From: Halalkalicoccus sp. NIPERK01
GTDB lineage: Archaea; Halobacteriota; Halobacteria; Halobacteriales; Halalkalicoccaceae
Length of the DNA: 64,000 nt
NCBI RefSeq assembly: GCF_030287405.1
Contig: NZ_JASVVV010000001.1
Span: forward strand, 638,403-702,402
Direction of reading: 5' to 3'
The notes beneath the pieces were generated by a model, which saw only the letters and a list, made by a program, of their open reading frames with translations, was not told where the DNA came from and made no database searches. A program made the translations under genes and the position numbers. Shown here piece after piece: positions 33,890 through 42,729 of this stretch. The first letter of the stretch is position 1; the number at the start of each line of letters is the position of its first letter.

Positions 33890-34447
33890 TCACAGTTCGC
33901 GCTCGCGCCACGCGAGCAGGTCCTCGCGGTCGCGGGTGTCCTCGGGGAGATCCGAGAACCACCGCGCGGCGGAGATCTCGTCGTCGGGGTCGGCGATGTG
34001 GGTCTCGGTCGTGAGCGCGCGGGCGACGAACACGGGGATCACGCCCCAGGTCTCGTACTCCCCGCAGGTGATCGTGACCTGCGTGAGGACCCCCAGTCCC
34101 TCGTAGTCGGCGTCGACGCCGGCCTCCTCGGCGAGTTCGCGGACGGCGGCGCGCTGGAAGTCCTCCTCGGGGCCGACCTCGCCGCCCGGCAGCACCCACA
34201 GGTCGACGCCCTCGTGGCGCACGAGCAGGAGTTCCCCCGAGGGGCGATAGACGATGGTGTGGGCACCGTAGGGCGCGCCTGTACGCTCGACGCGCTCGGT
34301 CAGGGTGCGAAATCGCCTCCGTGAGACCCGACGGTGGCGGTCGCGTTCGAGGAACGCGTCGTGGCGCTCGCGCAGGTGGTGGTACGCCTGCTCGGCGCGC
34401 TGGCTCGCCTCGTTCGCGCGGTACCACAGCCCGTCGATCGTGGTCAT
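33890..34447 (-). CDS. Nudix hydrolase
   Basis: 185 residues, start MTTIDGLWYRANEASQRAEQ at 34447 (ATG preferred over a longer upstream reading to 34681). An N-terminal helical region (~60 residues, Arg/Glu-rich) precedes the Nudix fold. The Nudix box reads GGEVGPEEDFQRAAVRELAEEAG, with all G-x5-E-x7-R-E-x-x-E-E-x-G positions present. Substrate (nucleoside diphosphate derivative) unknown. It converges with the GH-like gene (one base between). Confidence 0.88.
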   Translation of the reverse strand: MTTIDGLWYRANEASQRAEQAYHHLRERHDAFLERDRHRRVSRRRFRTLTERVERTGAPYGAHTIVYRPSGELLLVRHEGVDLWVLPGGEVGPEEDFQRAAVRELAEEAGVDADYEGLGVLTQVTITCGEYETWGVIPVFVARALTTETHIADPDDEISAARWFSDLPEDTRDREDLLAWREREL

Positions 34448-34571
34448 CAGTCCCCCTCCAGCGGCGGGTCCGAATCGGAGATATGCATACCGGGGGAACG
34501 GCACGGACCGGGAATAACGCTTCGCCGGTCGAACCACGCTACTTTTACCGAACCGGGGGCTACCCGTGGGT

Positions 34572-34766
34572 ATGAGCTTCGACGAGGACGACCGCGTCGT
34601 GCTGTCCGACGAGCACAGCGAGTTCGACGGCCAGGAAGGGCGGATCACGCAGGTGATGGAGACCATGTTCGGCGACGCCACCTACACGGTGAGCTTCGAG
34701 GACGGCCAGGAGACCGGCGTCCCCGAGTCGGACCTCTCGCCCGCCGACGCTACCGACGACGAGTAA
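34572..34766 (+). CDS. Small beta-rich protein (DUF1918/KOW-like)
   Basis: 64 residues, start MSFDEDDRVVLSDEHSEFDG at 34572 (an in-frame GTG lies two codons upstream). The sequence EDDRVVL...GQEGRITQVMET...TYTVSFEDGQETGVPESDL forms an SH3-like barrel pattern, similar to KOW/Tudor-type domains that bind RNA or protein. It precedes the COG1325 RNA-binding gene by six bases, so an RNA-linked role is plausible from context. Confidence 0.6.
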   Translation: MSFDEDDRVVLSDEHSEFDGQEGRITQVMETMFGDATYTVSFEDGQETGVPESDLSPADATDDE

Positions 34767-34772
34767 CGCGCG

Positions 34773-35189
34773 ATGGCCGCCGTCCCGCTCCACTACGTCG
34801 ACCTCCGGACCTTCTGTTACGCCACCGAGGACGAGAAACGGGTCGAGGAGGCGCTCCGGACCTACCTTCCCGAGGGGTTCGAGATCGAGCGCGCCGAGAC
34901 CGAGGGCTATCACGGCGACCGCATCCTCGTCCTCTCGGCGCGCGTCGAGAACGCCGACGGGATTCGCCACGTTCTCGACACGCTCAGGGGATCGGCCGAC
35001 CTGGAGCGGGTTCGCGACCAACTCGACGAGCGGGTGACCGAGAACTGCGAACTGTTCCTGTATCTCGACAAGCAGGCCGCCTTCGGCGGCGAGGCCGCGC
35101 TCGGCGAGGGGATCACCCTGCGGGCGAAGGTCGAGGCCTACCCCGCGAAGAAGGAGTCAGCAGTGGAAAACGTCCGCGAGATTCTGTAG
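34773..35189 (+). CDS. COG1325-type RNA-binding protein (predicted exosome-associated)
   Basis: 138 residues. It starts MAAVPLHYVDLRTFCYATED and includes the family's repeated ILVLSARVENADGIRHVLDTL, with ENCELFLYLDKQAAFGGEAAL and GITLRAKVEAYPAKKE. Archaeal members are annotated as exosome-associated RNA-binding proteins. Tight spacing (six bases) to the small KOW-like gene suggests one operon. Confidence 0.8.
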   Translation: MAAVPLHYVDLRTFCYATEDEKRVEEALRTYLPEGFEIERAETEGYHGDRILVLSARVENADGIRHVLDTLRGSADLERVRDQLDERVTENCELFLYLDKQAAFGGEAALGEGITLRAKVEAYPAKKESAVENVREIL

Positions 35190-35252
35190 GTCTCGCGACA
35201 CCCCGTTGCCGACGACGGAACGTATTTCTCCCCGTACCGTGAGGGGCCGCGT

Positions 35253-36626
35253 ATGTCAGAGGCGGACACGACCGAGCGCGGGCTTGTGAAGGCGCTCTCT
35301 CAACGCGATTTGTTAGTACTGGCGTTCGGCGCGATGATCGGCTGGGGATGGATCGTCCTCTCGGGCCAGTGGATAGACGAGGGCGGCCCGTTGGGCGCGA
35401 TCTCGGCGTTCGTCATCGGGGGCGTCCTCGTGGTCTTCGTCGCGGTCATCTACGGCGAACTCGCCTCGGCGATGCCGTTCGTCGGCGGCGAGCACGTCTA
35501 CAGCCACCGGGCGCTCGGGCCGTTGGGATCCTTTATCTGTACGTGGGCGATCTCCTTCGGCTACGTCAGCGTCGCCGCCTTCGAGGCCGTCGCCCTGCCG
35601 TCGGCGCTCGCGTACGTGGTTCCGGGGTTCAACGCGGTCGAACTCTGGTCGATCGCCGGCGATCCCGTCTACGCGACGTGGGTGCTCGTCGGCGCGGGCG
35701 GCGCGGCCGCCATGACCTACGTCAACTACGTCGGGATCCGCCCGGCCGCGCAGTTCCAGGCGGTCGTCACCCTCGTCATCGCGCTCGCGGGAGTAGTGTT
35801 GGTGATCGGCGCGGTCACAGGCGGCCAGCCCTCGCCCGACCCGCCCGTGATCGCCGGGGCGGCGGGGATCTTCGGGGTCGTGCTCGCGACGCCGTTCATG
35901 TTCGTCGGCTTCGACGTCATCCCGCAGGCCGCCGAAGAGGCCGACGTCCCCACGCGATCGCTGGGGACGATCATCGTCGTCGCCGTCCTGCTTGCGACGC
36001 TGTTCTACATCGCCGTCATCTGGGGATCGAGCCGTGCGCTTCCCGGGGCTCAACTGGTCGAGAGCCCGCTGCCGGCGGCGGCGGCCATGGAGGCGCTGTA
36101 CGACAGCGCGACGGTCGGCCAGCTGATGGCCCTTGCCGGTATCGCCGGCATCCTCACGAGCTGGAACGCATTCATCATCGGCGGGAGTCGGGCGATCTTC
36201 GCGATGGCCGAATCGGGCATGCTACCGTCGTTCCTCGCGAAGACCCACCCCGAGTACAACACGCCCCACACCGCCATCGTCCTGATCGGCGTTTCGTCGG
36301 TTCTCGCGCCGCTGTTCGGCGAGGGGATGCTCGGCTGGATCGTCAACGCCGGCGGGCTGGGAATCGTCCTCGCGTGGCTGTTCGTCTGCGTCTCGTTTCT
36401 CGTCCTCCGGCGCCGGGAACCCGGAATGGATCGACCATTCAAAGTTCCCGCAGGCTACGCGACGGGCGGGGTCGCGCTCGTCCTCTCGGCCTTCTTCGTC
36501 TTCCTCTACCTCCCCGGCGGACCGTCGGCGCTCGTCTGGCCCTACGAGTGGCTGATGGTCCTGCTGTGGGCGCTTCTGGGCGTCGGGCTGTTCGCGCTCT
36601 CGCCGCGCGGGCGCGACCTCCTCTAG
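35253..36626 (+). CDS. APC-superfamily amino acid permease
   Basis: 457 residues with twelve membrane helices. The first helix carries FGAMIGWGWIVLSGQWI (the GxG substrate-binding break of the APC fold), and helix 6 has TPFMFVGFDVIPQAAEE (the F-x-G-F/Y-D segment). The loop ESGMLPSFLAKTHPEYNTPHTAIV is characteristic of the family. Substrate probably an amino acid or amine. It converges with the AMP-ligase-like gene with a three-base overlap of stops. Confidence 0.9.
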   Translation: MSEADTTERGLVKALSQRDLLVLAFGAMIGWGWIVLSGQWIDEGGPLGAISAFVIGGVLVVFVAVIYGELASAMPFVGGEHVYSHRALGPLGSFICTWAISFGYVSVAAFEAVALPSALAYVVPGFNAVELWSIAGDPVYATWVLVGAGGAAAMTYVNYVGIRPAAQFQAVVTLVIALAGVVLVIGAVTGGQPSPDPPVIAGAAGIFGVVLATPFMFVGFDVIPQAAEEADVPTRSLGTIIVVAVLLATLFYIAVIWGSSRALPGAQLVESPLPAAAAMEALYDSATVGQLMALAGIAGILTSWNAFIIGGSRAIFAMAESGMLPSFLAKTHPEYNTPHTAIVLIGVSSVLAPLFGEGMLGWIVNAGGLGIVLAWLFVCVSFLVLRRREPGMDRPFKVPAGYATGGVALVLSAFFVFLYLPGGPSALVWPYEWLMVLLWALLGVGLFALSPRGRDLL

Positions 36627-37708
36627 TCCTCGATCCAGTAGTCGCCATCGTCGTCGCGTCGCGCCCGCACGCCCGTCCCGACCCAGCCCTCGAACGCCCC
36701 GTCGAGGGTTCCCTCGGCGATCACCGGGCCGCGCGCCTCCAGTTGTCCGTCCGCGATTCGAACCTCGCAGTCGAGCACCGGCCTGCCGACGCTTCCGCCC
36801 TTCTCCACCGCGTCGTCGCGCTCGGGCGGAAACGTCAGCAGGTGCGGGACCGCGGGCGTCCCGAACAGCCGGCCCACCGGTCGATCCTGAAGCAGGTAGG
36901 CGTCGTGGAGTTCGGCGGGAAGCGGCGCGCTCGAATAGAAGGCCTCGACGCTCGCGAAGTTCGCCATCGAGAACCCCTCGGCCTCGGTCAGCCGGTCGAA
37001 CTCCAGGGGCGTCCCGTAGACGTGCGTCGCGTCGTGGCGCTCGATCAGCGAGAGGGCGGGGTCGGGGCGGAACGCCCGGTGGAGCACGACCGTTCCGCCC
37101 GCGTACAGCGCCGGCAGCGTGCCCACGAGCAGGCCGTCGGTTCGAAAGAGCGAGGCGAGGTTCGCTACCCGCGACCGTCCCAGCCCCCACGCGGTCGTCC
37201 CGGCGATGCAGTTGCGCTCGACGGCCCGCGACGAGAACGCGTAGACGGTCGCGTCCTCCTCCGCCGGGGCGTGAAAGAGCAGCCAGGGATCCGGCGGCGA
37301 ATCGGCAGGCTCGTACTCCGCCGGGTCGACCTCCGAGAGCTCCCCGAGGGTCGTGGTCTCGCGCACCTTCCGCAGGCGGTCGGACTGGGCGTCCTCGTGG
37401 AGGACGAGGCGCGGATCGAGTCGATCGACGAGCCCCGAGATCCCCGATTTCGAGCGATAGGGCGAGACCGACGCGAGCGCACACCCCAGACGACGGGTCG
37501 CGAAGACCAGCGCGAGGGTCTCGATCCGGTTCCGCGAGAGCAGCGCGATCCGGTCGCCGGGTTCGACGCCACGGCCGGCGAGCTTCCGGGCGAATCGCTC
37601 GGCGAGCGCCCCGAGGTCGGCGTAGCTGTAGCGTCTCCCCTCGCTGGTCTCGATCACGGCCGTCCGCTCGCCCCAAAGGACCGCCCGCCGGGAGAGCGAC
37701 AGGGTCAT
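36624..37708 (-). CDS. AMP-dependent acyl-CoA-ligase-like protein, truncated and lacking the ATP-binding motif
   Basis: 361 residues (family normally ~500-560). The N-terminal region is clearly ANL-type (RAVLWGERTAVIETSEGRRYSYADLGALAERFARKLAGRGVEPGDRIALLSRN; LFRTDGLLVGTLPALYAGGTVVLHRAFRPD). The ATP P-loop (Y-T-S-G-T-T-G) is replaced by HAPAEEDATVYAFSSRAV, and the C-terminal swinging domain with the catalytic lysine is missing. So it probably does not adenylate an acid. It starts inside the stop of the TPP-enzyme gene (ATGA), so the two are co-translated; an accessory or decayed role is likely. Confidence 0.75.
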
Positions 37709-39312
37709 CCGAGACGGACCTCCACGAGCGCCATCCCCGCCGAGGGGATCGCCTCGTTCAGGGTCGCTTCGAGGTCGGCCCACGTCTCGGGCCGGTGGCC
37801 CTCGATCCCGAAGCTCTCGGCGAACGCCACGAAGTCGGGGTTCGAGAGTTCGGTTCCGAACCGTTCGCCGGTGTGTTCGGTCTGTTTCTCGCTGATCAGG
37901 CCGTAGTCGTCGTCGTTGAACAGTACGATGGTGTAGTCGAGTCCGAGCCGTTTCGCCGTCTCGATCTCGGCGGCGTTCATCAGGAAGCCGCCGTCGCCGG
38001 TCGCCGCGACGACGTTCGCATCGCAGGCGAGATCCGCCGCAAGCGCGCCGGGGACGGCGATCCCCATGCTCGCCAAGCCATTCGAAACGATGCAGGTGTT
38101 GGGCTCGTAGACGGGGAACGACTGGGCGATCGCCATCTTGTGGCTCCCGACGTCCGATACGAGGACGTCGTCGTCGGCCATCGCCTCCCGCAGCAACGGC
38201 AGGGTGCGGCGCACGCTGAAGGGCTCGTCGGGGTCGGGTTTCCGTGTCACCTCCTCGATGATCCGGTCGTGGACGTCGGTACACCACGCCTTCCCGGTTC
38301 CCGAGCCGATCGCTTCCGTGAGCGCCCGCAGGCTCGCGGGGATGTCCGCGACGATCTCGATCTCGGGGTTGTAGTGACGGTAGACCTCGGCGGGTTCGTG
38401 ATCCACGTGGACGACGGTCGTATCGAGGTCGGGGTTCCAGCCCGCGGGGTCGTGCTCGGCGATGTCGTAGCCCACCGCGAGCACGCAGTCGGCGTCCTCG
38501 ATCGCGTCGGCGGCCTCGCCGTCGGGGCCCGAATCGAGCGTCAGAAGCGAGTGCGGTCGGCGGTCCGAGATCGCTCCCTTGCCCATGTAGGTGGCGACGA
38601 CGGGCAGGCCCGCCCGCTCGACGAGGTCGCGCAGCCGGTTCGCGCTCTCCGAGTCCCGGTCCGTCCCGCGCGCCCGCGTCCGCACCGCCCCGTTGCCCGC
38701 GAGCACGATCGGGCGCGCGGCCCGTTCGAGGAGGGTCGCCGCCCGCTCGACCGAACCGGGGTCGGGGTCGGGGCGGCGCACCCGCTCGCGGGCCGGAAGG
38801 GGCGTGTCGGTCGTCCCCTCGGCGGCGACGTCCTCGGGAAACTCGAGGTGGGTCGCGCCGGGCTTCTCGTGTTCGGCGAGTTTGAACGCTTTTCGAACGG
38901 ATTCGGCGACGATCTCGGGTTCGCCCAGTTGGGTGTTCCACTTCACCACCGGCTCGAAGGTGTGGACGATGTCGAGCGCCTGGTGGCTCTCCTTGTGGAG
39001 GCGTTCGCGCCCGCCCTGACCCGTGATCGCCACCAGCGGGGACTTATCGAGGTGGGCGTCCGCGACCCCGGTGATGAGGTTGGTCGCGCCCGGTCCTAAC
39101 GTGCTGAGACAGACGCCGGCCTCGCCGGTCAGCCGGCCGTGGACGTCGGCCATGAACGCCGCGCCCTGCTCGTGGCGCGTCGGGACGAACCGGATGTTCG
39201 AGTCCCGGATCGAGAACAGCAGGTCCTCGAGTTCCTCGCCCGGCACGCCGAAGACGTACTCGACCCCCTCGGCGGAGAGACACTCGACCAGTAGATCCGA
39301 GGCTTTGACCAT
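37705..39312 (-). CDS. TPP-dependent acetolactate-synthase-like enzyme (catabolic AlsS-type candidate)
   Basis: 535 residues from ATG 39312. TPP enzyme order: N-terminal pyrimidine domain with catalytic E48 (TRHEQGAAFMAD), middle domain, and a C-terminal pyrophosphate domain with G439-D-G441 and N466-D-D468. ERLHKESHQALDIVHTFEPVVKW resembles the region of FAD-independent catabolic acetolactate synthases. No regulatory-subunit gene is nearby, so this is not the usual IlvB/IlvN pair. Other 2-oxoacid or acyl-CoA reactions are possible. Its TGA overlaps the start of the ANL-like gene. Confidence 0.8.
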   Translation of the reverse strand: MVKASDLLVECLSAEGVEYVFGVPGEELEDLLFSIRDSNIRFVPTRHEQGAAFMADVHGRLTGEAGVCLSTLGPGATNLITGVADAHLDKSPLVAITGQGGRERLHKESHQALDIVHTFEPVVKWNTQLGEPEIVAESVRKAFKLAEHEKPGATHLEFPEDVAAEGTTDTPLPARERVRRPDPDPGSVERAATLLERAARPIVLAGNGAVRTRARGTDRDSESANRLRDLVERAGLPVVATYMGKGAISDRRPHSLLTLDSGPDGEAADAIEDADCVLAVGYDIAEHDPAGWNPDLDTTVVHVDHEPAEVYRHYNPEIEIVADIPASLRALTEAIGSGTGKAWCTDVHDRIIEEVTRKPDPDEPFSVRRTLPLLREAMADDDVLVSDVGSHKMAIAQSFPVYEPNTCIVSNGLASMGIAVPGALAADLACDANVVAATGDGGFLMNAAEIETAKRLGLDYTIVLFNDDDYGLISEKQTEHTGERFGTELSNPDFVAFAESFGIEGHRPETWADLEATLNEAIPSAGMALVEVRLG

Positions 39313-39405
39313 ACCCGTCCGAGGGGGGCGAGCCCTATCACTGCACCGCCGACCTCTAGGTATTGGCCGAACAACACTTTTTACCCGGACCATGGTAGGG
39401 CATCC

Positions 39406-40773
39406 ATGACGACTACCGACGAACTCGCGGAGTTCGTCCTCGCCGTCGAGTACGACGGCCTGCGCGAGGGGGTCCGGGAGGAACTGAAAAAGCGCGTGCT
39501 CGACTCGATCGGGATCGCGGTCGGCGCGATGGGCGAGCGCGCGCCCGAGGCCGTCCGGGCCACCGTCGGGGAGGCGAGTTCCGACGGTCCGTGCAGGCTC
39601 TGGGGCACCGACGAGCGCGCCTCGATCCCGGAGGCGACGATGTACAACACCGCCCTCGTCAGGTATCTCGACTACATGGACTCGTTTCTCGCGCCCGGCG
39701 AGACGCCCCACCCCAGCGACAACGTCGCGGCGGTGCTCGCCTGCGGGGAGGCCGAGGGCGCGAGCGGGCGCGACCTCCTCGAGGCGATCGGGGTCGCCTA
39801 CGAGATCCAGGGCGAACTCGCGTGGAACGCGCCCGTGCGCGAGCGGGGGTTCGACCACGTCACCCACACCGTGATCTCGGCGACGGCGGGCGCGGGCAAG
39901 GTCCTCGGGCTGGATCGCGAGGAGTTGCGCCACGCCATCGGGATCGCGGGCACCGCGAACAACGCCCTGCGGGTGACCCGCACGGAGGGGATAAACGACT
40001 GGAAGGGGGTCGCCAGCGCGCACGCCGCCCGCAACGCGGTCTACGCCGCGTTGCTCGCGCGGAACGGCATGGAGGGGCCGACCAACGTCTTCGAGGGCCA
40101 GAAGGGCTGGCAGGCGGTCGTCTCGGGCCCCTTCGAGGTCGACCCCGATCCGGGCTGTGAGCGCGTCCTCGAGACGATGACCAAACGCTACGTCGCCGAG
40201 ACCTACGCCCAGTCGGCGATCGAGGGGGTCATCGAACTCGCCGAGAGCGAGGGGATCTCCCCCGAGAACGTCAGCGAGATCCGTCTGGACACCTTCGCCG
40301 GCGCGAAACTCATCATCGGCGGGGGCGAGGGCAGTCGCTACGAGATCGAGACGAAGGCCGAGGCCGACCACTCGCTGCCCTACATGCTCGCCGTGGCGCT
40401 GATCGACCGCGAGGTGACGGCAGCCTCCTACGACCCCGAGCGGATCCGACGGGACGACGTCCAGCGACTGCTGCGACGGGTCGAGGTCGAGGAGGACCCC
40501 GCGCTCACCGAGCGCTTCGAGGCGGGCGAGATGCCCGCCGTCGTCGACGTCGTCACCGGGAACGGAACGACCTACCGGGTCGAGAAGTCGGTGTTCGCGG
40601 GCCACCCGCGGACCCCGATGGGCTGGGACGGGATCGAAGCGAAGTTCGACGCGATCGTCGGCGAGCGCTACGACGGGGACCGAAAGGCCGAGATCACCGA
40701 GACGGTGCGCGATCTCGAGTCGTTCGAGGCGAGCGACCTCCCCGGGCTTCTCGACCCGCCGCGACTCGACTGA
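39406..40773 (+). CDS. MmgE/PrpD-family dehydratase
   Basis: 455 residues. PrpD family (2-methylcitrate, cis-aconitate or related dehydratases): VEYDGLREGVREELKKRVLDSIGIAVGA, RLWGTDERASIPEATMYNTALVRYLDYMDSFLAPGETPHPSDNVAAVLA, GIAGTANNALRVTRTEGINDWKGVASAHAARNAV. A methylcitrate cycle is not seen nearby; relatives also act on other small polycarboxylates. A TTTTTA box lies ~25 bases upstream. Divergent from the TPP gene (93 bases). Its TGA stop is the first triplet of repeat copy B. Confidence 0.85.
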   Translation: MTTTDELAEFVLAVEYDGLREGVREELKKRVLDSIGIAVGAMGERAPEAVRATVGEASSDGPCRLWGTDERASIPEATMYNTALVRYLDYMDSFLAPGETPHPSDNVAAVLACGEAEGASGRDLLEAIGVAYEIQGELAWNAPVRERGFDHVTHTVISATAGAGKVLGLDREELRHAIGIAGTANNALRVTRTEGINDWKGVASAHAARNAVYAALLARNGMEGPTNVFEGQKGWQAVVSGPFEVDPDPGCERVLETMTKRYVAETYAQSAIEGVIELAESEGISPENVSEIRLDTFAGAKLIIGGGEGSRYEIETKAEADHSLPYMLAVALIDREVTAASYDPERIRRDDVQRLLRRVEVEEDPALTERFEAGEMPAVVDVVTGNGTTYRVEKSVFAGHPRTPMGWDGIEAKFDAIVGERYDGDRKAEITETVRDLESFEASDLPGLLDPPRLD

Positions 40774-40884
40774 TACCGTCGGTCATACCGCCGTGCATCG
40801 ACCGCCGGCAGGACGGGACCCGCTCGCGCCGTGGCCCGTCACCGCGGGCACACGCCGTCGACTGTCCCATGACCGACGGTGTGA
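40771..40884. repeat. Inverted-end intergenic element, copy B (114 bp)
   Basis: Left end TGATACCGTCGGTCATACC, right end (other strand) TCACACCGTCGGTCATGG: 16 of 18 positions agree. The left TGA is the PrpD stop codon. The 62-bp core at 40807-40868 matches copy A at 56 positions, and its GACGGG/CCCGTC pair is a perfect 6-bp stem with a 17-base loop. Confidence 0.82.
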
Positions 40885-40968
40885 CCGCCACCCGCCCGTG
40901 CTCCTTTCACGCCGACCGATCGGGAAACGGTCACACAGCGCTAAGTAGTCAATCGATCAATAGGTGGT

Positions 40969-41790
40969 ATGGAGCGCGCATTCGACTTCCTGCGGCTCAA
41001 CGACCGACCGGAGAAGCCACGCGACCGGGGCATCACCGAGATACGCGGCCCCTACTACGACCCGATGGGGCCGCGCGAACTGCGCGATATACTGGAAACG
41101 ATGGGCCACTGGGTGGACATCTACAAGTTCTCGGGGGGTTCGTTCGCGCTGATGCCCGAGGAGGCGGTGCGCGAGCTAATCGGGATCTGTCACGATCACG
41201 ACGTGCAGGTCTCGACGGGCGGGTTCGTCGAGCACGTCCTCGTCGCGGATCACGAGCACGTCGGGGCGTACGTCGAGGAGGCCGCCGAGTTGGGCTTCGA
41301 CATCGTCGAGATCTCCTCGGGCTTCCTCGCCATCGACACCGACGATCTGGTGGCGCTGACCGAACTCGTCCAGGATCACGGACTGAAGGCGAAACCCGAG
41401 ATCAACGTCCAGTTCGGCGCGGGCGGGGCCTCGTCGGTCGAGGAACTGGAGGGCGAGGAGGCGATCGACCCCGCGAGCGCGATCCGGGAGGCCGAGCGCC
41501 ACCTCGAGGCCGGCGCGTACAAGATCATGGTCGAATCCGAGGGGATCACCGAGCGGGTGCGCGAGTGGCGCACGGACGTCGCGTTCGCCATCGCCAACGA
41601 GGTCGGGATCGAGAACTGCGTCTTCGAGGCGGCCGATCCCGAGGTGTTCGAGTGGTACCTCAAGAACTTCGGGCCGAACGTCAACCTGTTCGTGGACAAC
41701 TCCCAGATCGTCGAACTCGAGTGCATGCGCTCGGGGCTGTGGGGCAAGAAGTCCAGCTGGGGCCGGATCGCCTCGTATCGCCCGGAGTGA
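40969..41790 (+). CDS. comA: Phosphosulfolactate synthase
   Basis: Joins sulfite to phosphoenolpyruvate to form (R)-2-phospho-3-sulfolactate, first step of one coenzyme M route and a source of sulfolactate. 273 residues (family ~250-260). TIM-barrel with YYDPMGPRELRDILETMGHWVDIYKFSGGSFALMP, VQVSTGGFVEHVL, GLKAKPEINVQFGAGGASS and YKIMVESEGITE motifs; the last keeps the catalytic Lys/Glu. No methanogenesis genes are present, so sulfolactate or another sulfonate is the likely product. A TATA-like AATAGG precedes the start. Confidence 0.88.
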   Translation: MERAFDFLRLNDRPEKPRDRGITEIRGPYYDPMGPRELRDILETMGHWVDIYKFSGGSFALMPEEAVRELIGICHDHDVQVSTGGFVEHVLVADHEHVGAYVEEAAELGFDIVEISSGFLAIDTDDLVALTELVQDHGLKAKPEINVQFGAGGASSVEELEGEEAIDPASAIREAERHLEAGAYKIMVESEGITERVREWRTDVAFAIANEVGIENCVFEAADPEVFEWYLKNFGPNVNLFVDNSQIVELECMRSGLWGKKSSWGRIASYRPE

Positions 41791-41893
41791 GCGCTCCGTC
41801 GAAAGCCCGTCCGCGGCGTCATCGGAGCGTGCGTGTGACGTCGCATCGACGGGACCAACGGTATAGAAGTGGGCGGGCCCCGAAGGCCCGCGT

Positions 41894-42319
41894 ATGTACG
41901 ACAGCGTCCTGATCCCGACCGACGGCAGCGAGATGGTCGACACCACGCTCGAACACGGCCTGCGGATCGCGCGCGACCACGACGCGACCGTCCACGCGCT
42001 GTACGTCGTCGACTCCCGTGTGGCTCGCGCCGCCGAGGACGCCCGCGAGGCCGTCGAGGCCTCGCTGCGATCCGACGGCGAGGAGGCGGTCGAGCACGTC
42101 CTCGCGCGCGCCGAGGAGGCCGGACTGGAGGCGGTCGGCGAGATCCGGACGGGAACGCCCCAGAAGGAGATCGTCGAGTACGCCGAGGAGGAAGGGATCG
42201 ACCTGATCGCGATCGGCACGCACGGCAAGAGCCCCCGCGAGAAACTGCTGTCGATGGGGAGCGTCACCGAGCGGGTCGTCGACAGCGCGTCCGTGCCCGT
42301 GCTGGTCGTGCGCGACTAG
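41894..42319 (+). CDS. Universal stress protein (UspA family)
   Basis: 141 residues: MYDSVLIPTDGSEMVDTTLEHG opening and GTHGKSPREKLLSMGSVTERVVDSASVPVLVV end, the ATP-binding Usp pattern. It overlaps the convergent lipoprotein gene by four bases. Third Usp of the window; the other two are around 31-32 kb. Confidence 0.88.
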   Translation: MYDSVLIPTDGSEMVDTTLEHGLRIARDHDATVHALYVVDSRVARAAEDAREAVEASLRSDGEEAVEHVLARAEEAGLEAVGEIRTGTPQKEIVEYAEEEGIDLIAIGTHGKSPREKLLSMGSVTERVVDSASVPVLVVRD

Positions 42320-42702
42320 CCGAACCCGCGCCGGAGGGTGATCGTCACCTCGACGTCCTCGCCGTCGATCGTGACCGGCTCCTCGACGTTCGAGAACTCC
42401 TGGCTCTCGACGACGATCACGTACTCGCCGTTCTCGAGGTCGAACGTGACGATCCCGTCCGATCCGGGGACCTTCGCGTCGGCCTGCGGGACGAGTTGGG
42501 CCGACTGGACCGAGACCGAGGCCTCGGGGGCCGGATCGCCGGAGGCCTCCTCGAGCGCGACCGTCAGCGTGTAGGTCCGGGGGCCGTCGCCGTTCTCGAT
42601 CGGGTCCGAACCGCGCCCCGAACAGCCCGCGGCGCCCGCCATCGCGCCGGCGGTGACGATCCGGAGCAGCCGTCGCCTACCGAGTCCTCGCCCGTCGACC
42701 AT
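42316..42702 (-). CDS. Tat lipoprotein with a beta-sandwich (carboxypeptidase regulatory-like) domain
   Basis: 128 residues. Twin-arginine motif RRRLLRIV and lipobox A-G-A-A-G-C27 predict an exported, lipid-anchored protein. The rest (TYTLTVALEEASGDPAPEASVSVQSAQL...GIVTFDLENGEYVIVVESQEF...PVTIDGEDVEVTITL) is a CarboxypepD_reg/PEGA-like fold with D-L-x-x-G-x-Y turns. Function unknown, probably a cell-surface adhesion or scaffold piece. Confidence 0.78.
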   Translation of the reverse strand: MVDGRGLGRRRLLRIVTAGAMAGAAGCSGRGSDPIENGDGPRTYTLTVALEEASGDPAPEASVSVQSAQLVPQADAKVPGSDGIVTFDLENGEYVIVVESQEFSNVEEPVTIDGEDVEVTITLRRGFG

Positions 42703-42729
42703 TGTGCCCCCGTTTTTCGCCCGCCCTCT

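Noticed and set aside
39381..39650. Short minus-strand frame opposite the PrpD start
   Set aside because: It is antisense to the PrpD N-terminus, with Ser/Ala-rich composition and no motif.
41855..41875. ACCAACGGTATAG upstream of the Usp gene as a repeat end
   Set aside because: It matches only partly, has no partner end within 130 bp, and sits where a promoter element would be expected.
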